Shown: in pieces, positions 36,762 through 49,225 of the stretch
Numbering within the stretch: position 1 is the stretch's first letter
Layout of the letters: the number at the start of each line of letters is the position of its first letter
Assembly: GCA_024138025.1 (NCBI GenBank)
Contig: JAMXBD010000171.1
Span: 1,518,086-1,582,085, forward strand
Reading direction: 5' to 3'
DNA length: 64,000 bases
Source of the DNA: Combretum micranthum
Lineage: Eukaryota; Streptophyta; Magnoliopsida; Myrtales; Combretaceae
Notes under the pieces: generated by a model
Told to the model about the DNA's origin: nothing
What the model saw: the letters and a program-made list of their open reading frames with translations, nothing else
The model's database searches: none
Position numbers and translations under genes: made by a program

Positions 36762-39700
36762 TGAAATACCCCAAATATTCACCTAGATTAGAAATTGAGT
36801 TTAGATAGATTAAATGAATCAAATGAATTATAGGATCCAATTAGACAAGTTGGCTTAATTTAATTAGCTAATAATTAAGTTGGTTTTGAGATTTGAAATT
36901 CCTCAAATCCTTAGACATGTTCTAAAAATGTTTAGAGGATTCCTAAACATTCAATTTAGACCAAAAATACTAATTCCTAAATCTCAGTAAAATTTAAGTT
37001 CATTTGCTTGAATAAAAATATCAGTTCTTAAACCCGAACTCAAATTAAATATCTTTTATCCAAAATAAATTTCTAAATTAAGTTGTTACTTTGAGTTCTT
37101 AATTTCTAATCTATTGGTTTTAAAATCATCTCCTAAATATTTGTAGAACTAAAGATATTGATCTGAAAGTTCTAAATTCGATACCTTTATTTTAAAATAT
37201 CCTAATTTTAAGCTTTAAACTCCCCTTTTTATTTATTTTCATCTCCTGCTCTCTCTCTCTTCCTTTCACTTTTCCTTCCTTCTATTTTTCTTCCCAACCG
37301 ATGGCTTCCTTTCCCTCTTCCTTTCTTCTTCTTTTCTCTTCTTTTCTTCCAAATTCTTCCACAAATCTCAACATCAAAGCTATCTAGAGGATGAATCCAA
37401 GCTAGGAGATGAACTAGATGGAGGAAACCGAGCTAGAGGAGGAAGTTTCAACTTGTGTTCTTTTCTAAAAGCTAAGTTTTTGTTTTCTATTTCTCTTTGC
37501 TTTTACTTGTTATTTACATTTTTAATTGATGAATTGATGTTGAATTGGGTTGAGAGTGCTGTTTATTTATGTATTTGTTGGTTTAATGGTTGATGGAAGT
37601 TGGGGTTTGGTTGGAGGAAGAAGATGATGAATAGTGATTTGGAGTTGATGAAGTTTTGGAGATGTTTGGTGTTGTTTGAATGATGGGATGATCATGTAAT
37701 AAGCTTTAGAGTAACTTTGGAATGAGTTTAAAGAATTTTAAGAAGTGTAAAATGCATTTTGAAAACAGGGGATTTCGTAATTTTTTCGCTCCAGTGTACA
37801 CAGCCTGTGTACATGGTCGTGTAGGCCTTGAAATTCTTAAAAGTTGCTCTCGGGTCATTTTTTTTTACCCAACACGGCCTCAGTACACGGCCGTGTACCC
37901 GGTCGTGTAGACTTTCCCTGTTTCACAGCTCTTTGTATTTTAGCCATAACTTTTTCATCCGACCTCCGATTGAGGTGATTCAAGTTGCGTTGGAAAGCTT
38001 AAAAAGAGATCTACAATTTTTATGTTTTGAGTTTTTACAAATTCGAAACTTATAGATGCTTAAATTTCTATTCTTTCCAGCTGCAACACTTTTCAAAACA
38101 AAGTCAAAAACTTGTTTTGTTTGTTAAATGTGTTTTTGCTTAGGAAATAGATCTTTTTGAGATAAAATGAGATAGATAAGTGATATTTGATGTGTTGAGT
38201 GAATTAATTCATGTAATTAAACATGTGTTAAGTAGATTTATAGATTTAACAAATAATTAGATTAAATCTAGAAGTTAGTTATAAAATGAACTTAGTTAAC
38301 AAACTTAAGTTCAACTTGATTAAATAGACTTGAATGAGTTAAAATAAATTAGATTGAGTTAGTTTAATTACTTTGGCTTAGTAATTAGATTAAATGATTA
38401 ATTCTAATGAGTTTGACTTAATGAACTCAATTAAACTAAAATGAACTAGATTTCTTAAGCTTAATCCACTTGGCTTGGCTTTTGAATTAAATGGCTAAGG
38501 TTAAGCTAAAATGGGTTAGTAACAAATAATTGGATTAAATGAATGTGTTAGGGTGATCTTTGAATAACATGGGGAATATGTTGTTTCAAATGTTTATTTG
38601 CTTTGAATATAAATGCTTTTATGTATGAATGCTTTATATATGCTATGTTTTGTGATAAGAAACTATAATTAAAGTGAAAAGAAATTCTTTGACAGACAAA
38701 GGAGAACTGTCCATATTTTGGCGGGGCGATATTCGCAGCCATAGTGGGGTTCCACATTAGTGTCTGATCAAATAGGAGTTAATAAAATGAGTCAGAGATT
38801 AGTGAATAATTGATATAAGTTATTGTATGAATTTGATGAAGTGGATGATTAGTTTAGTTTAGTTTCTTATACGAGTTCTTTTCTTAACAGTGGTGGATAT
38901 CTGATTTTATCTTCTGGATTATCTTATGAAATTTCCTTCCTAAGCTATGTTTGGATTTCATATTCAAGGTACGCAGTAACCTGCTTGTCTCTGTTAGGAT
39001 AGGCATTTATAAAACTTAAATATATAATAAGAAAACTTAAAATGTGATTGTTGCTTGTGCTTTATGCCGTTAAAATCCAATTCCTACGCCAGGTCATGTA
39101 TGAACCTAACGGCGACCCCTCATAGTTTGATGAGTTTGGGATGGAAGTTGGTATCTGGTTCGGGGAGCGGCACCTTGCTCAGTTTGAGCATGATAGATCT
39201 AGGCGCTTAGGCCACTCCTGTCATTTGAGATGACTTTCATTAAGTGGTACGGCGGATAGTCGATGGGGGGTATAGATCGGTGAAAATTTATTTAAACTCG
39301 GTAGGAAGTACCATAGTTTAGTTCAAACGTTTATGAGAACGGGTGAACTATATTTTATGATATGGACTGAGTATAAATAGAGCTAAGTAACGGCTATTAA
39401 CCCTGGAGGAAGCTACTTTTCTCTTTGACTTAACGATATCTAGGACGGTATGAGTACCCGAACTACTTATATCAACCCCCTGAGCGTCCGAGTGTTACTC
39501 AGGTCCCCTCGCGATCCCTGTTGTCCGGAGTTTGAATACTCCCGTGTTGATTTGTTTACTTTAAAGAAAGATAATAACTTGTGGTTGTTGCATTTGCATT
39601 TAGTTAAGCTCGTGTGTCACTCCGTTTGTGATTGTGTTGCTGTGTACTGGGCTCCGGCTCATTATTGTTGTTGTTATTCTTTTTACAGGAATTGTGATTG

Positions 39701-40193
39701 TTGATGATGATTGATGTGATGATGTTTGTCCCGGGTTTTGGGCGATTCTGAAGAGTTGGAAGATGAGTGAAATGTGATAGGATCGAGACATTTCTTGTAT
39801 TTTGTTTCTTCTTTTGTTTTGTTTTTGTAAGAGGACTGGATATTTTTATACATTGTATTTTCTTTTAAGGGCTTGTTAATGCCCAATTGATTGTAAATGG
39901 TTATCTACCCCTAAGAGTAGATCATAAAGTGTTTTTATAAAGTTAGTTTCTTAGAAAACTGGTTTGCTCTGTAGGAGTAGAAGTTTATAAGTTGTTTTAT
40001 AAAATTTGATTTTCCGCTGCTAAATCCAGTTATCTGAAAATCTAATCAAACGATTTCACAATCTAAAATTGAATAGCAATGTTCAACATAAACACCTTCT
40101 TTTAAGACAACCTTACGTATAATTCGTAAGAGTTATACGTGGTTGGGAACTTGATGTGCTTAATTTGAGGATTGAGCATGTCGGGTCTTTACA
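36762..40193 (+). mobile_element. Solo LTR, 3.43 kb, family A (independent insertion)
   Basis: Diverged relative of the LTR in the large repeats with the same TGAAATACC start and GGGTCTTTACA end. It has its own perfect target duplication, ATATC at 36,757-36,761 and 40,194-40,198, so it is a separate transposition. Conserved blocks include the phrase around GTTGCGTTGGAAAGC (37,985-37,999) and around TTTTGGCGGGGCGATATTCG (38,715-38,734). A TATAAATA at 39,372-39,379 fits a promoter. The block near 37,790-37,915 has inverted GTACACGGCCGTGTAC-type words not found in the other copies. No internal coding region is attached. Confidence 0.92.
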
Positions 40194-40198
40194 ATATC

Positions 40199-41580
40199 TA
40201 CGGGCATAATAAAACCTAATATTCTAAGAATTAAATTTTTTAAGGATTAAAAATAAAAGAATCATCATCTTAAAGTAAGGTACTTATATAACTAAATTCA
40301 ATAAGAAACCAAATCTAATCAAATAAAGCATGGTATATTTATCTAAAGTAACGAGAATGAAAAAACTCTCCTTGCTTATTTTAGTTCACATTGGAAATAA
40401 AGTCAATGGAATTTTTATCCTCCCCATAATCTATGTCTGTGTTATTCATGTCTAGTTCATCATCTCCTTTACTTAGCTTACTATTTATGTGTAATCTCTT
40501 TAGTCAAAACCCCTCTTTATGCTCCTTCACTGATCTCTTAGCTTCTACCAACTTCTCATCTAAATAATTCCCTTAAAAATCTCTCAGTCATTTAAACCAT
40601 CGAAGCCCTCGTTGTATGCTCTAATCTAGCAACCTTCTTGTCATTACCTTCTCAATTAGATATTTCATCATAAGAAAAAAAAATAGATTGTTTTGGCATC
40701 CTTTAGGTAATTTGTAGCTCCTAAGGACCAACTAACACGATCTAAATATTACATTACCACAAAAGAAATTTAGCATTTTATGACCCGTTCTCATCAATAA
40801 TAAGTCTCATACAATAGACTCGACATGTATTTGACATACAAAAATGTAACTTCAATAATCTTAAAGCATCCTCATTTTAAAATCCAATTTTTTTATAAAA
40901 GAAGAAAAAAGCTCACCTATGCCCACCCATATAATGTCGTGTTTGCTACATGCATATCTTACCTTAGTGGGTCCTTCACCAATTTACCTCATTGTGGAGC
41001 ATAAACTAGTCTCTTTGTTATCTTAATATGTAATGTATCAAAACTAAGCATAACAATACTTTTTTATGTTAAAAAAATGAATATGAAGTCACATAGGTCT
41101 ATGCTTACAAAAAGAAATAATAAAAGACACTTTAAAAAGCATTTTTGTAGAGTATTTATAACCCAATACCTTGCATATTCTATTTTATCCTTCATGTGAA
41201 ATTTCCTTCATTTGTTGTAAAGGAATAGGTGAATTTTCATAATATTGCGATGTAGAAATTGAGAGAGGTTGATTCTTTCACTTGTAAAAATGCTCTGTAA
41301 AATGAAGTAAGAGGCTTTGTAAAAGAAATAAAAAGTGGGTTTACCTCTCGGTTCCTGTGTATTGCATATAAATGAGAAGGATTGTTGTGGGTTTAAAGCC
41401 ATAAATAAATAGAGGACAGAATTTATATTCTTCGTTATGTTTTACAATTAAGAAGAAAAGCAATAGTCATTATTGAGGCTTTTTTCTAATTTTCACAATA
41501 AGATGTGTAAAAAAAAATAAACCAAGTAAACTTATGTTAATATGAATTTCCATCAACTAAAAAGAAATGGATGGATATAC
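40199..41580. other. Intergenic, no gene recognised
   Basis: AT-rich sequence right of the family A solo LTR. No domain-bearing frame; the minus frame at 41,208-41,402 is unsupported. Confidence 0.45.
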
Positions 41581-42252
41581 TTAATTGAACCTAAACAAAA
41601 AAATACAAGCGTGATAGACATATAGAATTTGAACTTAGGATGGAAAATTCTCCAATCAAAATATTTTCTATCTAGAAATTTTTCAAGATTCAAATTATCA
41701 ATCTCTCTTAGATAATTAGGGATAAGGATCATTCTTCCTAATATATGAAATAATTTTTTTTTTGTCTATATTTTAATTATGAGGAATCTCTTCTTTTTTA
41801 TTTATACATAATGGTGATACATAAATAGATGAATCTTTAGCCAAAAGGTGATTATGGAAGAATATTCTGACTATTTATGTGTATAGAGCAGAATTTTCAA
41901 CTATAAGTAAAAGTTCTTAACTTGTTATTACAAAATATGTCGGTATTATAAATTTATACAAATGCAAAATGGATAATCAAATTTTAACCATATCAATTTT
42001 TTTCCTAATTTACTAATGGACATATAAAATTGAACCTAAATAAAAAATACAAGCACGATAGATAAATAAAATTCAAACTTAGAATGCTTAACCAAAGATG
42101 ATATATTATGGAAGAATATTCTTACTATTTTATGTATATAGAGTAGAATTCCAATTAGAAGTAATAGTTATTATAACAAAATATGTCGATATTATAAATT
42201 TATATAGATGCAAAATAGATAATCAAATTTTAACCATATTAATTTTTTTCTT
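41581..42252. repeat. Diverged direct repeat blocks
   Basis: Three phrases occur twice in the same order: AAATACAAGC(G/A)(T/C)GATAGA (about 41,602 and 42,046), TATGGAAGAATATTCT (41,854 and 42,108), and ATAATCAAATTTTAACCATAT (41,973 and 42,219). Spacing differs (about 445 bp for the first pair, about 250 bp for the later ones), so the second copy is internally deleted relative to the first. Confidence 0.7.
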
Positions 42253-42915
42253 CGATTTATTTACAAATTTGTTTCTTAATTCCAAGTTAATGCTTTCTAC
42301 TAATTACCCTCTTTCACCACTCATCTTCAGTAAATTAGAGATTATTATATAAAGTCTATGTACTTTGAGAACATTAGCAATTATATGTTATTATATGGAT
42401 TATTTAATTTATATATTTTTTTAATTAAATATGAAAATTGGGATCAATTAAATGATGGTCAATATTTGAAAGCCAATCAAGAAGGTTTGAGTATATTACT
42501 TTTGTGGATAATATTCCATGTGTAATGACACTTAACAATAAAGGTTCTTTATATTAAATTGATTATACGTTTCTTTTTAGTGTTTAAAATGATGCATATA
42601 TGTCATAATAAAGTGATGAATAACAGTTTGTTTGGTGTCTTACTTAATATTTAGTCAAATAAATTTAAAAATGATATTGATCGCCTTAATTCTTTTCTAA
42701 TAGAGCATCAATAGGATATTAGGCCAAGACAGATCACTAATGAAAGACTTACAAAACAAAGAGAAATACGAAGAATAGTTAGGAGATTATTTAACATGGT
42801 TACTTCTTTAGTTGTCAAGATTATATGAAAATTAAGAGACAAAGTAAGAGTTATATGCATGAAAATAGGTTAAATCAATTTGGACTTTATTTATACAGGG
42901 AGACTGGAAGTATAC
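42253..42915. other. Intergenic, no gene recognised
   Basis: AT-rich left flank of the plastid rRNA fragment, with no coding signal. The 82-codon frame starting at 42,825 runs into the rRNA fragment and is not a gene. Confidence 0.5.
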
Positions 42916-43137
42916 GAGTGGTTACCACAGGCGATCATTTGCAACTCGCTTGCATGAAGCTGGAATCGCTAGTAATTGTCGGTCATCCATACGTCAGTAA
43001 ATTCATTCCTCGGCCTTATACACACCGCCCATCACACTATGAAAGCTGGCCATGCCCGAAGTCGTTACCTTAACTGTAAGGAAGGGGTGCCGAAGGCAGG
43101 GCTAGTGACTGGAGTGGTTACCATAGGCGATCATTTG
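42916..43137. repeat. 26-bp direct repeats flanking the rrn16 fragment
   Basis: The 26-bp unit GAGTGGTTACCA(C/T)AGGCGA followed by TCATTTG lies at 42,916-42,941 and 43,112-43,137 with one difference. The first bases, GAGTG, overlap the end of the rRNA match. The arrangement looks like a duplication made when the plastid fragment was integrated. Confidence 0.85.
42941..43116 (+). pseudogene. rrn16: Plastid 16S rRNA 3' fragment in nuclear DNA (NUPT)
   Basis: About 176 bp match the last part of chloroplast 16S rRNA in sense orientation: GCATGAAGCTGGAATCGCTA, TACACACCGCCC, GCTGGCCATGCCCGAAGTCG and GGCAGGGCTAGTGACTGGAG. Most differences from the plastid sequence are C-to-T and G-to-A, for example CGCCTGC to CGCTTGC and AATCGCC to AATTGTC, as expected of methylated nuclear DNA after transfer. 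The 3' end of the gene, including the anti-Shine-Dalgarno region, is missing. It is a relic, not a working rRNA. Confidence 0.93.
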
Positions 43138-43411
43138 TTGTAAGATAGTTGTTGCTAACTTAAGAGCAACCTATACAAAAAGGTTGGGAATAGCACAAAT
43201 ATAATTGAGTTATCAACCACTCTCTAAAGCTCTTAATAGGTTAGACATGGCCCCAATAGGGTGGCCTATGGTTCAAGTCGGTCGTCAAGACCTTAAGAAG
43301 TAAGATTAGATTTTGAAATCCATACTCAAAATAGCTCATGAAAAAATATATATATATATATACATGGATAAGTTTTTGTTTTAATCAAGAAAAGGGTAAA
43401 CTCCCCCAAAA
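43138..43411. other. Short intergenic stretch between NUPT and LINE
   Basis: No gene. A short (TA)n lies at about 43,348-43,361. The 3' end of the LINE must fall around 43,370-43,400, but no clear poly-T (the minus-strand poly-A tail) or target duplication is seen. Confidence 0.4.
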
Positions 43412-43627
43412 TTACAAAGCACAAATTCTAAGATAGGCCATGCCTTTTATATCTTCAAGTAATGGGCCATTCATAAAAGTAGGTTGAACTTGTAACATTT
43501 GTACACTCAATGGTTTCTCAATAACTTTATTTGCTAGCATATCGGCACAAAAATTCGCCTCTCTATAGGTATAAACCACATATACATTCCAATCTCTATC
43601 TAGTAGTTGTTGAATAAGAAGCAGCAA
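43412..43627 (-). pseudogene. LINE RNase H domain remnant
   Basis: The 71-codon frame contains DRDWNVYVVYTYREANFCAD followed by MLAN. The TYREAN..AD.LA pattern is typical of the C-terminal end of the RNase H-like domain in plant LINEs, including its last catalytic aspartate. Upstream parts of the domain are present in other frames up to about 43,900. Confidence 0.8.
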
Positions 43628-44239
43628 ATTATCATAGCCTGGGTTTTAGTTAACATTCCTAGTAAGCATATCAACCATAAACTTATTGTCTAACTCTAAA
43701 ATAACATTTCGCAGTATGAGTTCTCAGGGAAATTAGAGACCATATAACACACCTCATAATTCTACAACCAAAAATGTAGCTACACTAATGTTAACCATAA
43801 AACCACCAATCCATCTCCTATGAAAATCACGAATCAAACCCCCAGTTGAAGCTATAGAATTTTCAATTTTTGCTACACCATCTGTGTTAACTTTATAATA
43901 CCCACAATGAAGAGGCTCCCATGCAATCATCCTTTCACCTTTAAGCTTAGAGTTACTGCCACAATTTCTAAATTAAAAATTTGCATTATAGATCTCTTTT
44001 ACCTTGGCTAGGAGGATAAGAATAAGGGAATGTTCAAATAGATTCTCTCCACCTATGATTTCTTACACCAACTCCAAAATAACAAGTAAGTTATACCAAA
44101 TTAAATGACCCATGGAATATTATTATGCAAGCTAACATTAGACAGATTGGAAACCATCCATTCATTAAACGGAAGATTCATAAATCTATTTAACTTTTCA
44201 GTAAGTACCAATCTATACCAAATTAGCATAACATGATGA

Positions 44240-44330
44240 CAATTTTGCAAGACATGCTCAATCATTTGATCCTTTGAACCACATAGCTCACACCTAGCAT
44301 CAATAGTGAGATGTCTTCTTTTTCATTTAG
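44240..44330 (-). pseudogene. LINE zinc-binding (zf-RVT) motif remnant
   Basis: The minus-strand translation reads LTIDARCELCGSKDQMIEHV, then LQNCHHV. The C..C.......H....C spacing matches the zf-RVT segment that follows reverse transcriptase in plant LINEs. It is out of frame with its neighbours. Confidence 0.75.
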
Positions 44331-45319
44331 AATTAGTCACCAAAGCATGATGAAGTGCTAACTAGAGAAAAGAATGAATTCTTTCAAGACCCTCCTATCT
44401 CCAGATAACCTTCCATTTCATATATGGATTACACCAGTTGTCCTCACAAATCAAAGTATAAGCAGAAGCAATAATAAAGGATCCCGAAGATGAGTAACCC
44501 TAAGAAATTTTATCACAACCAGCCATGTCAGACGGTAGGAAAACTACTACAATAAGGGCAAGAATAGAAGAATTCAAGTATTTGCTCAGAAGATTCCAAT
44601 TTCATCCATCTTGGTCGGATACATAGAATCTTCATTGTAGCATCTCTCTCACTTTCAAGCACATCAGACATAACATAGTCAATTAATGGTTTATCTATCC
44701 CCAACCATTTATCATACCAAAACTAGATGCGTCTTCCATCACCAATTATCCACATCAATCCTTTGAATGTTATATCTCATACTTTAGCCAGATTATTCCA
44801 AAGATATGATGCTTGACAAACGAGAACAAACTGAGGAGCGAAGATATCTAGAACTTTATCTTTAGGTCATAACAGATTTGCCTAAAGATTATTCGAGCCA
44901 GAGATAATACCACAAGCAACTTTAATTGAGAGAGCCGTATTAAATTCTTTCGTCTTTCGTATACCAAGCCTTCTACATACTTTAGGTTAGCAAATCCTAT
45001 CCCAAGAAACCAAATTAATTTTCCTACTGGTTGAATTTGATCCCCAAATAAAATTGCTCATGGCCTTTTCCATATTGTCACAAATTTCTTAAGGAACGTA
45101 AGTTGATTGCATAGTGAAGATAGGGAGAGCTGATAGAACAAATTGGCACAACATAACTCTGCCTACAAGGGAGAAATGATGGGAATTTCACTTCACTATT
45201 TTCTCTTTAATCTTATGTGCAATTTTGGCATAGGTACTTTTATTTACTCTTCCATAGCATCTAAGGTTGTCAATCGCCCTCAAATTTAAAGTGATGCTAA
45301 CTGTATTAACCACATTCTG

Positions 45320-46231
45320 CTAGACATTTGGGGAGAAGTAGATTCTAGTCTTATCGTTACTCATGATAGAACCAGAAAGCTTGCAGAACTCATTGAGGAT
45401 TGACAAAAATAATAGTAGTTGCTCCATACTGGCTTCTGAGAATAAAACATTGCCACCAGCAAAAAAAAAAAAAAAATGCAAAATGGGCAGCTTTTTCTCA
45501 CCAAAACTGATCTGCTTCCATCGTTTTCTCTCTACCGCACCATGAATCATATGAGATAAGCGCTCGCTCCATGCATAGGACAAAGATATGAGGTGACATT
45601 GAGTCACCCTATCTTACTCCTCTTGTTGGGTGAGTGTTAAGGTAATTATTCCACATCACTTACATGGAACAAGTATTCAAACAAACCATGATAACATTAA
45701 TAAACATCTCAGGAATACCACTATCCATAAGAGTATCTTGAACAAAGCTCCACCTTATTATGGCTTATGGAGATCAATTTTAATGGCCATGTGACCTTTT
45801 TATCCCTTCTTAAGTCTCATAGAATGTACTTCTTCCTGCATGATGACAATGTTGTTAATAATATTCCTTCCTACAATGAAACTCATTTAGGTCGATTGAG
45901 CAAGATGAGATATGATCAACTTGAGCCTATTAGAGATGACTTGAGTAATAATTTTGTAGCTCACATTGTTGAGGCTAATTGGTCTTAAATGATAAAAACT
46001 CTCCACCTTTTCAACTTTAGGGATCAAACAAATCATTGTTTTATTGATCACAGGATCAATTTCCCCTGTTTCAAAAGCTTTCTTCACCATATCACATACT
46101 ATCATTCCTAACACATTCCAATTTCTTTGATAAAAATGTACATTATACCCATCAACCCCAGGTGCTTTGTTTGCACCCATATCAGAGACAACTCGCCAAA
46201 TTTCTTCATTAGTGACTAAGCCATTAAGCAA
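45320..46231 (-). pseudogene. LINE reverse transcriptase remnant
   Basis: The frame 46,231-45,887 holds ANKAPGVDGYNVHFYQRNW and LIPKVEKVESFYHLRPISL, then YKIITQVISNRLK, which are the finger and palm blocks of LINE reverse transcriptase. The frame 45,607-45,320 holds RLSHMIHGAVERKRWKQISF and, at the catalytic site, FFFFFAGGNVLFSEAS where active enzymes have a FADD motif. Both catalytic aspartates are replaced and the site sits beside an expanded T run on the minus strand, so the enzyme is dead. Confidence 0.88.
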
Positions 46232-46879
46232 CTAAAATTGAGCTTGAGATAAAGACTTAAAGCAACTCCTCACAAAGAAAGGAAGACCATTAGATGAATC
46301 TCTAGTGTACATCTCCTCAAAAAACTTAGTATCTTCAACTTTGATAATATTCCAATCAATGGTCCACACTTCTTCACTCAAGCAAATTCAAGTCATCCTA
46401 TTTTTCATAGCTCGAACATTAATGTCAAATGAAAGAATGCAGAATTTCTATTACCATAGGCAAGCCATTAAGCATTAATCCATTGTTGCCAAAGTAACTC
46501 CTCCTAGAAAAGAGTTTTTTCTAAATCCTCTCTAAGTGAAATCTCCAACTCCCTTAAAGTTCTTATTGAGTGAGTCATTAACGCATTTTGAATACTAGCT
46601 AATCAAGCTAAGATTTGTTTTTTTATGAAATATATTCCCAAAAACACATTTATTCCATGCATCAACTTTCTAAGTGAACCTCACAAAATTCCTCTTCAAT
46701 GGTAAATTCAAGTTCCAATTGTCAGACATGAAAGCATCCTAGTCAGAATGAGTACTCCATGCCGTTAGATATCTAAATCTCTTGGGTGGTAAATTTTGAT
46801 TATTCAGTTATTTAAAAGAGATCAATAATGGGGTATGGTCATAATAAACACAAACTAGATGCTTCATTGTACTCTAAGT

Positions 46880-47157
46880 AAATAACTTTATCAACTTCAA
46901 ATTCACAAGGGCTCTATCCAATCTTTCAGTACATAAGCCTCTGGACCAGGTAAATCTAGATCCTATGAATCCCAAATCATTATTGCATGACCCCTAATCC
47001 ATTCTCTAAATCTCTTACTCACAGAAGCCTTTCTACAAGCAGCACTCACCTTCTCACTTATATCTGTAATAGCATTAATATCCCCAGTCACTATCCATTG
47101 GTCCATTGTTTCATCTGCTATATCATCCACTTCGACCACAGGCATTTTCTTACCCAT
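46880..47157 (-). pseudogene. LINE endonuclease domain fragment
   Basis: The frame 47,157-46,963 carries DQWIVTGDINAITDISEKVS, the GD(F/I)N..... E K pattern of apurinic-type endonucleases in LINEs, followed by RFREWI. After a frame change the DLGFIGSRFTWSRG end of the domain appears near 46,920-46,975. The N-terminal half of the domain is not visible as an open frame. Confidence 0.75.
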
Positions 47158-47894
47158 GGAATTAGACTATTGTACATGAAGGTGCATATAAAAGAGCATA
47201 TCTCATCAACTGCAATTTTAGTGTGCAAAAATTGCAATCATTTATGAGGAATTCAACGTTCATACCTTTCTTCTACATAACCTATAAATCATCCGGGAAT
47301 CCTTGAGCTTCTATTCTATGTGAGGAATTAAAACCTAGTTTCTTGATTACCAGATTAGCATGTGAGCCACTTATTCTTGTTTCTAGAAGAGTAAGGATGC
47401 GAACATGATGTAAACTGACCAAAGCTTTCATCATTCTATGAAACCCATATTTACTTGCTCCCTGGTAATTCTAAGCAATCATAGGACTCAACATATATAT
47501 AAAGATGATATAAAAGGAGGACAACAACCGAGCCTTAGGCATATCATATTCTAGAAACACCATCAACCTCATGGAATTCATCAAAGTCCACTGAGTTGAT
47601 TTTCACATTGTCAAAATCAACTAGCTCATCAATCTTTTCAACTTTCTGTTTGCTTCGAGATTTACTTGAATTTATTTCCTCTTTATTTGAATTTGAGTTT
47701 CCCTCTCGCATTAGTCGTTTTCAATTTATCATGTGGGTTTCTCGTATTACCAGAGCATCGAAGAATTGAAAAATGGGGATCAACATTTCTAGAGAGTTGA
47801 GAGCCATTTCCTTCTTCACCTTTAGTATCCATAGGATTCTCAATAATCACCACTGGATGAAGGTTAGGGTCTAACATTATAACATCATTGTACT

Positions 47895-49027
47895 TAGAGC
47901 TGGGCAAATGGGCCTAGCGAGCCAGGATGAGCCGAGTCAGGCTAGCCCACATTAGCCTACAAGGTTAAATGTCTGGACCATTTTGGTCTGCTTTTAAACT
48001 AACTAAAATTTCTAGGCCCGGACCTAGACCCAACCTACTTTGGCCAGCAGACTAAACGGGCCAGCCTGCTTTTAAAAATTAAAAAAAATTATGTGATCGA
48101 TTAATTGCATTTTTTACATAACATAACGAGGCCAGTATATATATATATATATATATATAATCTCATGTGCCCCTATTAGGTCCTTTTCTTAGTTGGCCTC
48201 ATTTGATAGCAAACATTAATCACCAATTTCCTTACAAAATACAAACTAAAAATGTGATAGTCAAGTGTCAAGTTTCAGGAGTTTTTTTATTTATTTAATA
48301 AATTGGTTTTAGAGCAAGTTAATAAAAAGTAACAAGTTTATACCTAAGAGAATTCAAAAAGGGAAAATGCTACTCTTTCAGCATACGAAATTGCATAGAG
48401 AAAATGTATAAACTCTAAAAGGCACACCTAATACATCATTAGTAAGTTACTCTCTGATCCGTTTTGGAGAAAAGAAAATCTCAAAATAAAATGTGGAGTT
48501 AATAATAAAGTATTCGATAAAGCTCTCTTTGTAATTTACAAGTACTATGTCTTGATTGGAAAAATTACTCCCTTGATTGGGCCAAAATGCTTTTTTTTTA
48601 TTTAGTATTATTATTTTTTATGTTAGTTTATATAAAATTGGAATATTTATATATGTTTGGGTTTTATATATATAAAAGGTTAATTTTGTTACTATTTTGA
48701 TTACTTATATATAAAAATAAGTTTTTTAAATGATTTATTATATATCATAATACATTTAAATCAATAAATATATACTTAAAGAATATTATAATACTTGTGG
48801 TGCATATACCAATTCAGTTTCTTCCATAATATATCATAAATAATCTCTAATATGTTATATTATTCTTATTCTTAAACTTTTTCTCTCTTTTTTTTTTCAA
48901 GTTTGTCTCACAGGCTAGCCCGCTTTGGCCTGCAAGTTAAACAAGTGGGATCAATTCAGTCGCGGCCCACTTTTTTATGCGGGTAAACAAGTCGGCCAGT
49001 GGACTAAGATCCGTATGTCCAACTCTA
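47895..49027. mobile_element. hAT-type element, 1.13 kb, inside the LINE
   Basis: Left end TAGAGCTGGGCAAATGGGCC and reverse-complemented right end TAGAGTTGGACATACGGATC are terminal inverted repeats. Flanks are ATTGTACT (47,887-47,894) and ATTGTACC (49,028-49,035), an 8-bp duplication with one mismatch. Sub-terminal words rich in GGCC/GGGC (AGCCCGCTTTGGCC; GACTAAACGGGCCAGCC) are mirrored at both ends. The middle is AT-rich with (TA)n near 48,137-48,160. No transposase. Confidence 0.85.
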
Positions 49028-49225
49028 ATTGTACCCATTGTTAAGTTAGATTTAACGGCCCAGATACATTCTCAAGAACTTTAGGCCCAATAGACTATCT
49101 TTGGCTAACTTGATCATTATTTGGATTGGCGTTTTCCTTGTTACTAAAATTTTTAATAGCAGCATATTATTCAAATCCACACTATTCACTTTCACAATTT
49201 CCTTGGACCGACTCATATTATACTT

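Noticed and set aside
38548..38757. 69-codon minus frame resembling the 78-codon minus frame at 4861-5097
   Set aside because: The similarity reflects shared solo LTR sequence, not a conserved protein; the frames diverge outside the common nucleotide block.
42825..43073. 82-codon frame across the rRNA fragment
   Set aside because: Most of it is 16S rRNA sequence read as protein.
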